This document shows, in pieces, positions 23,873 through 32,483 of a DNA stretch of 64,000 bases. Where the stretch lies: NCBI GenBank assembly GCA_009911195.1, contig QXWV01000044.1, positions 1-64,000 on the forward strand, written 5' to 3'. Position 1 is the first letter of the stretch, and every line of letters starts with the position of its first letter. Position numbers and translations under genes: made by a program. A model generated the notes under the pieces. It ran no database searches and had not been told where the DNA came from. It saw only the letters and a program-made list of their open reading frames with translations. Source of the stretch: Lachnospiraceae bacterium. GTDB taxonomy: Bacteria; Bacillota; Clostridia; Lachnospirales; Lachnospiraceae.

Positions 23873-25057
23873 TCAAACTGCCGTACTATGTCTTTTTTTC
23901 CTTTTTCTGTTCCTGGCGCTTTTCTTTCTTTTCTGTTCTGCGGCTTTTTTCTTTTTGCGCTTTCTTTTCCGCCTATCTTCATCCTTCATTTTCACAACTG
24001 CAAAAATGATACACCCTATGATAAGTATGAGAGCAATACCCAAACCTACCATTGGCAAAATCTTACTCAAACTACTTTTATGCTGCCCCACAATACCGCC
24101 GTTTTCCTTGTCCAGCTTAATTTCCGTGGTGTTGCTTTCCAGCCCTTGTGTATCTTCCACGTTCCCTGTCTCGCTGTAAGAATCGTTATTTTCCGTTTTT
24201 GAAACAAGGATACTGTCCATTCCGTCTTTAGGGGCAACAATGGATACTTTCCCTTCCGTTTTGGCCGAATTTTTGTTTACCATAAGCTTGTTGCCGGGCT
24301 GCCCTGCCATAGCGCTTAAATCAGTTAGCCCTTGCACCATATTTTCCTTTTGGATGATGGAGGAAGGGATTTTTTGGGCATTGGATGGGTCATTGGTAAA
24401 CTGGGTGGTATCATCATACAGCCCGTCATCCATATTGCTGCCGCCGGAACTGCCACCGTCCCCTGAACCATCTGTCCCCGGTGTTTGATTCTCATCCCCT
24501 GTTCCCGGAATCTCCTCCTGAGGAGGAGGGGTAACGGTTCCGTTGCCAATTTGCATACTTACAGAGGCTGTTTCCTGCTCCACCATAGGAGTTTTGCTTC
24601 CATACGCGGCATTTGCCGTTTGAAAGGAACCATCATAATAGCTGATTGTAACAGGAATCGTCTGGGAAGGGTCTTTCGACGTTATTTTAAGGCTGCCCAA
24701 GTCCAGTCCGTTTTCGCTAAAAAGGCTTTTGGCCGTTCCAGTTGCCGCATAGATATCCAGCCTTCCGGTATTGTCACCGTTTTCCTTATACTTAAATCCA
24801 TATTCCCCATTGCCAAGCTCCGGGGAAAATTCAAAATCCACCGCTATCTGCCCGCTGTCCTGGGCGCTTATCTGCAATGATACGGAAACTGCGGTGATAT
24901 TTTCTTTTTCTGCATCGCTCATTGCCAGGAGTACATCCACGTTCTCCCCTTCCTGATTCAGTGTTACCGTATCCTGGCCGGCAGCCAATGCTTGGAATGG
25001 AATGGAAATTCCAAGCACAGCCACTATCAAATATAGTATATTCCTGATTCGTTTCAC
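23873..25057 (-). CDS. membrane-anchored protein with cohesin-like domain
   Basis: 394 residues. A signal peptide (1-25, ending ALAAG) precedes a beta-rich domain at about 27-175 that resembles a cohesin (alternating strands, FEFSPELGNGEYGF, LFSENGLDLGSLKI). A Gly/Pro/Ser/Asp-rich linker follows at about 175-230. After a further extracellular stretch comes one membrane helix near residue 335-355 and a strikingly basic cytoplasmic tail (RRKRKRKKKK and RNRKRKKRH). Its ATG overlaps the stop of the preceding dockerin-bearing protease by 4 bases, so the two are probably made together. The cohesin call is by eye and needs a profile search; a generic Ig-like surface domain is the alternative. Confidence 0.68.
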   Translation of the reverse strand: MKRIRNILYLIVAVLGISIPFQALAAGQDTVTLNQEGENVDVLLAMSDAEKENITAVSVSLQISAQDSGQIAVDFEFSPELGNGEYGFKYKENGDNTGRLDIYAATGTAKSLFSENGLDLGSLKITSKDPSQTIPVTISYYDGSFQTANAAYGSKTPMVEQETASVSMQIGNGTVTPPPQEEIPGTGDENQTPGTDGSGDGGSSGGSNMDDGLYDDTTQFTNDPSNAQKIPSSIIQKENMVQGLTDLSAMAGQPGNKLMVNKNSAKTEGKVSIVAPKDGMDSILVSKTENNDSYSETGNVEDTQGLESNTTEIKLDKENGGIVGQHKSSLSKILPMVGLGIALILIIGCIIFAVVKMKDEDRRKRKRKKKKAAEQKRKKSARNRKRKKRHSTAV

Positions 25058-28000
25058 TTTTTATCTCCCTTTTCCCCGGTGTCTTTTATAAAAGTGATTT
25101 TGTTCAGTTTATCCGGTATTTGCAAAGGCATGGCATCGCTGACAAGCCGCTGCCCTTCGTTGGTTAGGGCATTGTCCACACGGTATAGCTGTGCCCGGAC
25201 TGTTTTTCCGGTAAGGTCAGGCAGTTGCCCGTTCTCCGGCTCTATCCAATAAATCCAAATACCATCGCTCACTTCACCAAGAAGTCCGTTTTCCGGTACA
25301 TTTGCCAGAATAATCTGTTCCGCCTTCAATACATTATCCGAATCCACGCCTCCTACAGGATTGCCCTCTTCGTCATATATCATCACTACATTATAGGCAG
25401 GGTTTCCTTTATAGTTTCCAAGGAAAATTAAAGAGCCTGCCGGGATAATACCGCCTTCTTTTTCGGCCGTATAGGCGTAATCTTCCGCAAGAATGCCGAC
25501 CGGGTCTTGCCCGTTCCCCTCCACTCCACAGGAAATGCTGTCGCCTGCCGGGCCAAGTAAATCAATTTCCGAAATATCCGCCTTATTCTGCCCTGTGGCT
25601 TTTAACCTGACATAAGCGGCATCATAAGTACAAATCCAGGGGTCTTTGGCAGCATTTTCAAAATAAACGGTCTGCCTGTCCTTTTTCCCATCAAAAGTTC
25701 CCGTCTTAACGGTTGTCCAATTACTGCCGTCCACGCTAATTAAAATTTCATAGTTTCCGATAGGCGTGGATGACTGAACAGTATAGGTAAGTCCACACAC
25801 AGCAAGCACCTGGCCAAGCTGAAGCGTGATGACCGCATCACTGCTGGCCGTATAGCCGGAATAAACATTACTATAATCGTTATCAATTATTTTTGAAACC
25901 GCCGGCTCCGGGTTTGGTGAACAAGGCTCATCCTCTGTTGCCGTCATATCTTTATTTGCTTCATCCTCCGCCGAGGCCATATTGGTAGTTACCACCCAGG
26001 AGGACTTATCATAGCTTCCATCATGGGAAATCCTTACATCACCAATCCGTGCGGCATTGGAACGGTATCCGAACTTATCCACCGCTATTACTTCATAAGT
26101 TAGTACCCTGTTATTAATGGTGGATACATAATCGCGGTAAGTAGGTTCTGTGGAAAAGCCCACCACCTGCCGTATGGGTTGCCCGTCCTGATAAAAATAC
26201 CGGATAATTTCATAACCGAGAATAACATCCGGATTCGCGGTATTTTGAATGGAAACAGTTACTTCATTTGTTACTTTGTCGCTTACGGACACTGTGCTGC
26301 CCTGGCCGATAACATTGCTATCTTTTACAGAACCGCTAACCCCATGCTCTATCTCATAAACCCTGGCATTATCCGTCAGATAATACAATGCCCGTTCTTC
26401 CTTGGGGAACTGTCCGGCATAGCTGGTGGTATCGCCATCGGGTACCAATCCCCAACGAATGAAGAACTCCGTTAAATCTTTTTCGGCAGCCGCACAGGCA
26501 AGGCGCATGAAATTCTGGTCGCTTCCCCCATTCAGGCTCAAATTTCCAGGAGCAAGGGAAGTATTCCTGCTGTAAGTATCCACACGGGCAAAAAACAGGT
26601 TGTCATGCTGCTCTTGGTAACTATTATAAACTTTAAAATTGTATCCCCTGTCATAGGCCAGGTGGAGCTGCCAATACATTGCCAAATGGGTAAACACATT
26701 GGAAGGCTTGCCCACCGTATTGGAAGTTACTTTGTCATATACATTTTCATAAGTGAAGCGGACAGAATCATCGCTGTCTTTCGCCTGGGCAAGCTGTGCA
26801 AAATAATTGTTGGTTACTTCCGCGATAGCATAGCTTCCCTGGTTTATATTATGTCCGATTTCATGGGCGATTCCCCAGCCGAAATAGTTTCCGCTGATAT
26901 AGCGTCCATCCGCATCTGCCGTTAAGGAGCCACAGGAAGACAGTCCAGAAACCGAATCCCACTCAATGCCAATATGATTTCCGGAAGCATACATAAATGC
27001 CCCGGCAAACATCCGCATATACCGGATATTCAGATGTTGGGCAGGCATACGGTCCGTCTGTGGTGCAGAAGGGTCTTCGCTCAACCCCTTATGATGGTAG
27101 AAGAAATCCATCATTTCTTCCATGGCAGACAAGGATTTCTCCAGTTGGTCAGCCCGTGCCTCGGTACTCCCGCTGCCAAGCCCGGCCAGAATTTTTTCCG
27201 CCGATACGGACAGCATCATCTTATCCAGCACAATATCCGTTGCCCCTAAAATACAGTTTTTGTTGTCATAGACCCGATTCACATTAAATCCATCACCAGC
27301 AGTTTCATGTACTTGGGCATGGAGTATTTCCTGGTTTGCTGCATGCTCTTCCAGTTCTGTTACATAAGCGGTTATAAGATTCTTTCTCTCTTGAGGGTCA
27401 GAAACTCCATAGAGGTCAAGAACCGGTTCTTTTGCCCCGCCACTTACCCGTACTGCATACTTCTCATTTTCGTTGTTCCCTGTATATTGGACGTAAAGCG
27501 CTCCACCGCCTTCAAAGGCCAGTGATTGAATGGATGGAATGGTAATTTCATTTCTTCCTACTTTCAATGTGGCCACTTCCGACGCAAAACTGCCTGCTTC
27601 CGCGTGGTATTGGGTAGCAATCAGCTTTAATGCCGAGTTGGAACCGGTTTTCAGCTTGTCATGCCCTACATATACAACAATCTGTTCCCCTTCGTAAGCG
27701 GTAACCCCTAAGGGCTGCCATCCGTTCAAGCCGCTAAATCCTAAATGGCCATCCTTGCCTGCCGAAATTTCGGTATGAATATATACAATATCCCGTAGTC
27801 CGGTAGTCAATAAACCTTTGGCATTGTCCAGTTCTCTTTGCAATGCGGCCCGTTCCGGATGATATTCCCCGCTCTTGGCATCTACCGTATCCAAACGTGC
27901 CTGCAAAGCATCAATTGTTTCTACAGTAACACCTTCCTTCAAAGTGGTATGTAAATCATCGCCATATAAAGCTAATATATCATCTTCCAAGCTGTCATAA

Positions 28001-30783
28001 TGATAAAAATTCACTTCCGCTATAGCGATATTCCGCAAACCGTAACCGCGCGCAAAGCCTAACCGGATTTTGTTTGTGGTAATAGGCTGTGCCAGTTTTA
28101 CGAAATAATATTTTCTGCCATTGCTGTCCGTCCTTTGCGATACGGATACATTCTGGGCAAAAGTTCCGTTTGGATGTTCAGTATCATAGTAGAACACGGA
28201 TACTTTGCCATAGGAAGCAATATCTTCCGGTTCGGCAAAAGCGATATAACTCATTTTATAATAATCATCAAAGGTGAATAAAAGCCCTTTATTTGCCCCC
28301 ACATATTCCGCTCCGTCATCCCAGTCCATGACTTGATAGTAGGAGCTAAAGTCCTTATCTACTGTACCAAGGGCGCTCTGGCTGTCTTTATCCAAGAGGC
28401 TGGATTCCATTTGCCCCCTTCCATGGGCCACACTGGCAATATGGGCGCTGACAACCCCTGTGCCATTGGATTCATTCAACAACTTATAATTGGGCATCTG
28501 TGCCGGTTTTAGGGTAATGGTGGTTGCTTCCGAGTGCAAGGAAGGGTTGCTTTCCCCTAACACATTCACGCCCGTTACATATACTTCATAGGTGGTCTCA
28601 TCCTTTAATCCTTTGATTTCATATTGGTTTTTCTCTATACCAGTGATTGCTTGGAAAGCTCCCTCACCGGACTCTTTATAATATACATTATAGGTATCCG
28701 TATCTTTCATCGCTTTCCAGCTCATACGGATGCAGCCACGGCCTCCCACTGCTTTTAAATTGTCCGGTGGGTCTGGCCTGCTTGTAACTTTTGGAACAGC
28801 AAGTATCTTGTCGCTATAAGGGCTTGTCCATGTGCCATTAACGGAACGCACGCGAGCCTCGTAGGATTCCTCATTGACCAGTTTGTCATTCTGGAATGAC
28901 TTTACTTCCAGGCTATTGGAAGCGGCACGCACCGTTTCAGTCTGTCCATGATAGCTGATTTCCACTTCATATCCGGTAATATTCACCTGGGGCTCCCAGG
29001 ATAAAGAAAAAGATTTATCCCCACCGGTTACCGACAGGTTTCTTGGAATATTAGGCTCCGGTTCAGGAATGCGCTTTTCCATATCATTCAAAAATTCTAC
29101 TTTCGTAATCTCTGCCAAAGTTCCTTTTCCGGAACCAGTGATGCGCAAAGATACTTTTTTTACGGCTATCTGTTTTCCGAGATTTACAACTAGCAGCCCT
29201 TCCCCGTTTTCAGGTCTGGCTGCTAATGGAACTGCCATGGACAGGCCACTTAAGATTTCTTCCGGCTCCCCGCTTTGAAGCTCACCCACTGTTCCACCTA
29301 TAATCTGTGCTGTTTTGACACCAGTATCCGTTTCCACAATAATCCATCCGCTTTGTATAGAATCCGCTCCCGTGGAAATTTCAATCTGTTCTACAACTGT
29401 ACCATTTGCCCCCTGGCTTTGGAGATTAAACCCAATTTCAACAGGAGCCGATTCGGAAATTGCCTCGCCCTGGCTTCTGCTTAAAATAACGCTTCCTCCT
29501 TTTCCCATCAGCAGTTCAGCCATGCTGCCATCCGCTTTGGTAGTAGCGTCATTGATATTAATTTGTATCATGCTGGGGGAAACGCTGCTGGCCACAGACG
29601 CACTTGTATCCACACCACCGTTTAGTTTTGCACGGCTGTCCGCATAATGCTGCAAATCCACAAGATTTGTCAGCCCATCCCCATTTAAATCTGTCACATA
29701 GCTGCCATTCCATTCCCCGCTTATCGCGTCTATAATAGCATTTTTATCTTTATCATCAATAACTCCATCCCCATTGGCATCCCCGATAAGCATTACCCCG
29801 GGATGGACTGTACCGCTGGAATAGGATATATTATCTAAATTTATAAATCCAGTATGTATCTCCGCGCTCTTAACATCTCCCTGCACTGAAATATCCTGTG
29901 CAAATGTAAGAAATCCGGGGGCTGCCGCTTTCAGGCTGTAAGTGCCCGGCTCTACAGGAAAATAAACGGAATGCTTTTCCGGATGATTCTCCAGGGAAAC
30001 TACCTGGCTGCCAATTACGATATTATCTTTTTCTATCGTAACTGTTATGGCCATTTTATCTATGGGGAGGGTATTTCGCAAAATAACTTCAATTCCGCCC
30101 GCCATGCCGGAAGCTGCTGCTTTATCATTCCATGCCGTTCCCTGCAGCGTATTGTTTTCCACATTTTCACCCACCTGATTTATTGCATCCGGTAAGTCAT
30201 CCGGCAATTGTTCATCCTCAGGATTTGGATTCATGGTATCCTGCCCAGTTCCTGTTCCATCCCCGTTAGGAGGCTGAACCGTTCCTCCATTTGCCCCATC
30301 GGAAGGAGTCTGCGATACTCCCCCATTTGCGTCATTGGAAGGAGCCTGTGATGCGCCCCCGTTTACTCCATCGGAAGGGGCTTGGACTGCGCCCCCGTTT
30401 ACTCCATCGGAAGGGGCTTGGACTGCGCCCCCGTTTACTCCATCGGGAGGAGTTTGAACTGTACCCCCGTTTGTTCCGTCGGAAGGTATCTGGGTGGTAT
30501 TTCCATCTGTTCCATTGGAGGAAGGCGGTACTGTGCCATTAGTCGCCCCGCTGCCATCCGGTTCATTAGATGGAGCCTGCACCGCTCCGTCAATTTCCCC
30601 TATTCCAGAACCGGATGCAGTTGGAGTCCCATCCGGCGGAATTGGCTGGCTTTTGCTTTCCGGGTCTACGAAATCAGATGCCTGGTTTCCTCCTGTAATT
30701 GCTCCTGTTTGTGCTGCATGAGCCGGAATAACGCTCACTGCAAACAAGCAAAATGCCATCAGATATGCTGTTAACCGTTTCAT
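25054..30783 (-). CDS. giant secreted M60-like metalloprotease with dockerin, FN3 and F5/8C domains
   Basis: 1909 residues from the ATG at 30783 (AAGGAG upstream); the frame continues to 30897 without a binding site. Domains in order: signal peptide (1-24); 12-residue Pro/Gly/Asn repeats (about 91-175); a beta-sandwich; a dockerin with two F-hand repeats DANGDGVIDDKDK (about 333) and DLNGDGLTNLVDL (about 370); a discoidin-like region (about 400-570); two fibronectin III domains (about 574-762); an F5/8 type C-like domain (about 768-930); an M60-like gluzincin domain (about 1000-1450) with HEIGH at 1307-1311 and the third zinc ligand E1322 in EVTNN; a second F5/8C-like domain (about 1630-1740); and a C-terminal tail without an anchor. 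M60-like enzymes often cleave mucin-type glycoproteins. No cell wall sorting signal is seen, so attachment through the dockerin to the adjacent cohesin-like protein is an attractive inference. Confidence 0.85.
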   Translation of the reverse strand: MKRLTAYLMAFCLFAVSVIPAHAAQTGAITGGNQASDFVDPESKSQPIPPDGTPTASGSGIGEIDGAVQAPSNEPDGSGATNGTVPPSSNGTDGNTTQIPSDGTNGGTVQTPPDGVNGGAVQAPSDGVNGGAVQAPSDGVNGGASQAPSNDANGGVSQTPSDGANGGTVQPPNGDGTGTGQDTMNPNPEDEQLPDDLPDAINQVGENVENNTLQGTAWNDKAAASGMAGGIEVILRNTLPIDKMAITVTIEKDNIVIGSQVVSLENHPEKHSVYFPVEPGTYSLKAAAPGFLTFAQDISVQGDVKSAEIHTGFINLDNISYSSGTVHPGVMLIGDANGDGVIDDKDKNAIIDAISGEWNGSYVTDLNGDGLTNLVDLQHYADSRAKLNGGVDTSASVASSVSPSMIQININDATTKADGSMAELLMGKGGSVILSRSQGEAISESAPVEIGFNLQSQGANGTVVEQIEISTGADSIQSGWIIVETDTGVKTAQIIGGTVGELQSGEPEEILSGLSMAVPLAARPENGEGLLVVNLGKQIAVKKVSLRITGSGKGTLAEITKVEFLNDMEKRIPEPEPNIPRNLSVTGGDKSFSLSWEPQVNITGYEVEISYHGQTETVRAASNSLEVKSFQNDKLVNEESYEARVRSVNGTWTSPYSDKILAVPKVTSRPDPPDNLKAVGGRGCIRMSWKAMKDTDTYNVYYKESGEGAFQAITGIEKNQYEIKGLKDETTYEVYVTGVNVLGESNPSLHSEATTITLKPAQMPNYKLLNESNGTGVVSAHIASVAHGRGQMESSLLDKDSQSALGTVDKDFSSYYQVMDWDDGAEYVGANKGLLFTFDDYYKMSYIAFAEPEDIASYGKVSVFYYDTEHPNGTFAQNVSVSQRTDSNGRKYYFVKLAQPITTNKIRLGFARGYGLRNIAIAEVNFYHYDSLEDDILALYGDDLHTTLKEGVTVETIDALQARLDTVDAKSGEYHPERAALQRELDNAKGLLTTGLRDIVYIHTEISAGKDGHLGFSGLNGWQPLGVTAYEGEQIVVYVGHDKLKTGSNSALKLIATQYHAEAGSFASEVATLKVGRNEITIPSIQSLAFEGGGALYVQYTGNNENEKYAVRVSGGAKEPVLDLYGVSDPQERKNLITAYVTELEEHAANQEILHAQVHETAGDGFNVNRVYDNKNCILGATDIVLDKMMLSVSAEKILAGLGSGSTEARADQLEKSLSAMEEMMDFFYHHKGLSEDPSAPQTDRMPAQHLNIRYMRMFAGAFMYASGNHIGIEWDSVSGLSSCGSLTADADGRYISGNYFGWGIAHEIGHNINQGSYAIAEVTNNYFAQLAQAKDSDDSVRFTYENVYDKVTSNTVGKPSNVFTHLAMYWQLHLAYDRGYNFKVYNSYQEQHDNLFFARVDTYSRNTSLAPGNLSLNGGSDQNFMRLACAAAEKDLTEFFIRWGLVPDGDTTSYAGQFPKEERALYYLTDNARVYEIEHGVSGSVKDSNVIGQGSTVSVSDKVTNEVTVSIQNTANPDVILGYEIIRYFYQDGQPIRQVVGFSTEPTYRDYVSTINNRVLTYEVIAVDKFGYRSNAARIGDVRISHDGSYDKSSWVVTTNMASAEDEANKDMTATEDEPCSPNPEPAVSKIIDNDYSNVYSGYTASSDAVITLQLGQVLAVCGLTYTVQSSTPIGNYEILISVDGSNWTTVKTGTFDGKKDRQTVYFENAAKDPWICTYDAAYVRLKATGQNKADISEIDLLGPAGDSISCGVEGNGQDPVGILAEDYAYTAEKEGGIIPAGSLIFLGNYKGNPAYNVVMIYDEEGNPVGGVDSDNVLKAEQIILANVPENGLLGEVSDGIWIYWIEPENGQLPDLTGKTVRAQLYRVDNALTNEGQRLVSDAMPLQIPDKLNKITFIKDTGEKGDKK
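30260..30511 (-). repeat. 36-bp tandem repeats encoding a 12-residue Pro/Gly linker
   Basis: About seven 36-bp units; clear unit borders are 30296, 30332, 30368, 30404, 30440 and 30476. Units 30368-30403 and 30404-30439 are identical. They encode variants of GGAVQAPSDGVN within residues 91-175 of the protease. Identical copies suggest recent expansion and possible length variation between strains. Confidence 0.9.
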
Positions 30784-30830
30784 TTGTTTTCTCCTTGTAG
30801 AAATTTTTGTTCTATTATTCCGCAAGTAAA

Positions 30831-30860
30831 ATTTTAGTATTTTCCTGCATTTTTTGTCAA
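30831..30860 (-). promoter_or_regulatory. promoter of the M60-like protease operon
   Basis: Minus-strand TTGACA (30855-30860) and TAAAAT (30831-30836) with 18-bp spacing, about 45 bases before the ATG at 30783. The 376-bp gap from 30784 to 31159 otherwise holds three small hairpins, a 14-bp inverted repeat and an A/T tandem array, listed separately. Confidence 0.7.
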
Positions 30861-30960
30861 TTGCCAATAGCATATCATTACTTCCAAAATTTTTCAATAA
30901 TATTTCGATACTTAATTTTCACCTTTATTCCTGTGGGCAGCGAGCCAAATGGCGGCTGGG

Positions 30961-31002
30961 TGGGTCAATAACCCATCGCTTGCAGCGGGGAGTATTGACT
31001 CC
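30961..31002. repeat. three consecutive small hairpins with complementary loops
   Basis: TGGGT-CAATA-ACCCA (30961-30975), CGCT-TGC-AGCG (30977-30987) and GGAGT-ATTG-ACTCC (30989-31002) follow one another with one-base gaps. The loop of the first (CAATA) is complementary to that of the third (ATTG). This resembles a dispersed REP-like element, but only one copy is in the window. Confidence 0.65.
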
Positions 31003-31018
31003 TGGAGACAACTATAAT

Positions 31019-31066
31019 AGGCAACGCGTTTGACAGTACATTCTGTACCGGCCAAACGCGTTGCCT
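31019..31066. repeat. 14-bp inverted repeat between hisIE and the protease gene
   Basis: GGCAACGCGTTTG (31020-31032) is perfectly complementary to CAAACGCGTTGCC (31053-31065), extended by an A-T pair. The loop contains a further GTACA/TGTAC stem. No T tract follows in either direction, so it is not a standard terminator, though it is where a his operon terminator would be expected. Confidence 0.8.
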
Positions 31067-31067
31067 G

Positions 31068-31138
31068 CTATGATATTATATATCTATGATATTATATTAT
31101 ATATCTATGATATTATATTATATATCTATGATATTTAT
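31068..31138. repeat. A/T-rich 21-bp tandem array
   Basis: Units begin CTATGATATTATAT at 31068, 31084, 31105 and 31126; two are full 21-bp units, the first is 16 bp and the last is partial. The core ATATCTATGATAT is the same 13-mer as in the array at 2583-2629. Confidence 0.85.
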
Positions 31139-31159
31139 CTTTACCATTGGCCTGCGGCT

Positions 31160-32455
31160 CTACCGTTTGGCCAGCTCCTCTACAATCTCTTCCCAACTGA
31201 CCCCTTTTTCCGCCATGAGAACCATCATATGATAAAGAAAATCAGCAATCTCATATTTAATCTCATTGGGGTTGGGGTTTTTTGAAGCAATAACGATTTC
31301 CGTAGCTTCTTCGCCCAGTTTTTTTAAAATTTTATCAATCCCTTTATCGAACAGATAATTCGTATAAGAACCCTCCTTGGGGTGAACCTTCCGGTCTTTA
31401 ATGACGCCCATAACAGATTCAAATACTTTTAAAGGATTGGCCTCTTCATATTCTTTCTTAACGATTTCGTTAAAAAAGCAGGAATAACTTCCGGTATGGC
31501 AGGCATTCCCCACTTGGGATACCTTAGCCAAAATAGTATCCATATCGCAGTCCGCCGTTAAAGATTTTACGTATTGGTAATGCCCGCTGGTGTCGCCCTT
31601 TATCCAGAGTTCATTTCGGCTTCTGCTGTAATACGTCATTTTCCCTGTCTGAATGGTCATCCGGTAGGCTTCTTCGTTCATATAAGCAACCATCAGTACT
31701 TCGTCTGTCTTATAGTCCTGTACAACAACCGGAATATGTCCATCGGAATTTAATTTAAAATCCGCCCATTGGAAAGTGGCTTCAAAGGTATTAACTTTTA
31801 TTCCGTTTTCCTGGCATAAAATTTTAATCGCTGATAACTCTTTTGCATTTTCGTTGATAGCATGTCCGGCAATACCACATATAGCGGAATCGGAAAGGAT
31901 TTCTATCAGCTTGTCTAAAGAAACTTCCGGCAGCATTGCCAAAATCGGTGCATTTCCATCCCAGATATGGATGCTTTCCCTCAAAGCGGCGGCATTGACC
32001 AGAATCAATTCATCCACAAATTCATCCAATAGTCCTTTGTTTTCCAGTATTGTATCTATTTCCGTATAACATGCCGCTATTTTGTCCCTCCCGAATTTTT
32101 TGGATACTTCTTCCGTGATGGCAATGTTTTCCTGTTTGGAATAATTCAAAGCCGCTTTTTTGCATCCCGCATAGAGCAGTTTTTTTATATCTTCCATACG
32201 ATGGACATTCCCGGCACCAATAATGGGTATTTCCGTTTCCTTACACATTTCCTTTATAATATCCAGCGCTTCTTCGTGTTCCGCATCCCCCTTCGACATA
32301 TCAAAAACAAGAAGCGCATCCCCATGATTATCGCTGTAATACTTTGCCAGCATCACCGGATTTGTGTCAATGATGGTAATATCCGATAAGCTTTTTACCG
32401 CATTCCCTTTGTATAGATAAATACAAGGCACTAATTTTTTATATTGATTATCCAT
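31160..32455 (-). CDS. hisIE: HisIE with a degenerate HisF-like N-terminal domain
   Basis: 431 residues from the ATG at 32455 (AAAGGAG upstream); the open frame starts at 32515. About residues 1-220 resemble a HisA/HisF TIM barrel: LVPCIYLYKGNAVKS, ALLVFDMSKGDAE, IPIIGAGNVHRMEDIKKLL. The usual catalytic Asp of the first motif (CLDV in HisF) is replaced (CIYL), so this part is probably inactive as a cyclase. Residues about 233-335 are the phosphoribosyl-AMP cyclohydrolase HisI, with zinc ligands in TADCDMD and GNACHTGSYSC. Residues about 345-431 are the phosphoribosyl-ATP pyrophosphatase HisE (LGEEATEIVIASKN, EIADFLYHMMVLM). It catalyses steps 2 and 3 of histidine synthesis and is the last gene of this his cluster. 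Confidence 0.9.
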   Translation of the reverse strand: MDNQYKKLVPCIYLYKGNAVKSLSDITIIDTNPVMLAKYYSDNHGDALLVFDMSKGDAEHEEALDIIKEMCKETEIPIIGAGNVHRMEDIKKLLYAGCKKAALNYSKQENIAITEEVSKKFGRDKIAACYTEIDTILENKGLLDEFVDELILVNAAALRESIHIWDGNAPILAMLPEVSLDKLIEILSDSAICGIAGHAINENAKELSAIKILCQENGIKVNTFEATFQWADFKLNSDGHIPVVVQDYKTDEVLMVAYMNEEAYRMTIQTGKMTYYSRSRNELWIKGDTSGHYQYVKSLTADCDMDTILAKVSQVGNACHTGSYSCFFNEIVKKEYEEANPLKVFESVMGVIKDRKVHPKEGSYTNYLFDKGIDKILKKLGEEATEIVIASKNPNPNEIKYEIADFLYHMMVLMAEKGVSWEEIVEELAKR

Positions 32456-32483
32456 ACACCCTTCTCCTTTGCAATACAATCGT

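Noticed and set aside
31019-31066. Standard Rho-independent terminator of the his cluster
   Set aside because: The stem is strong but no T tract follows on the minus strand (the sequence after it is TATTATAG).
31067-31159. T-box or his leader
   Set aside because: This sequence is downstream of hisIE; no T-box features were seen before hisZ either, where recU is packed against it.
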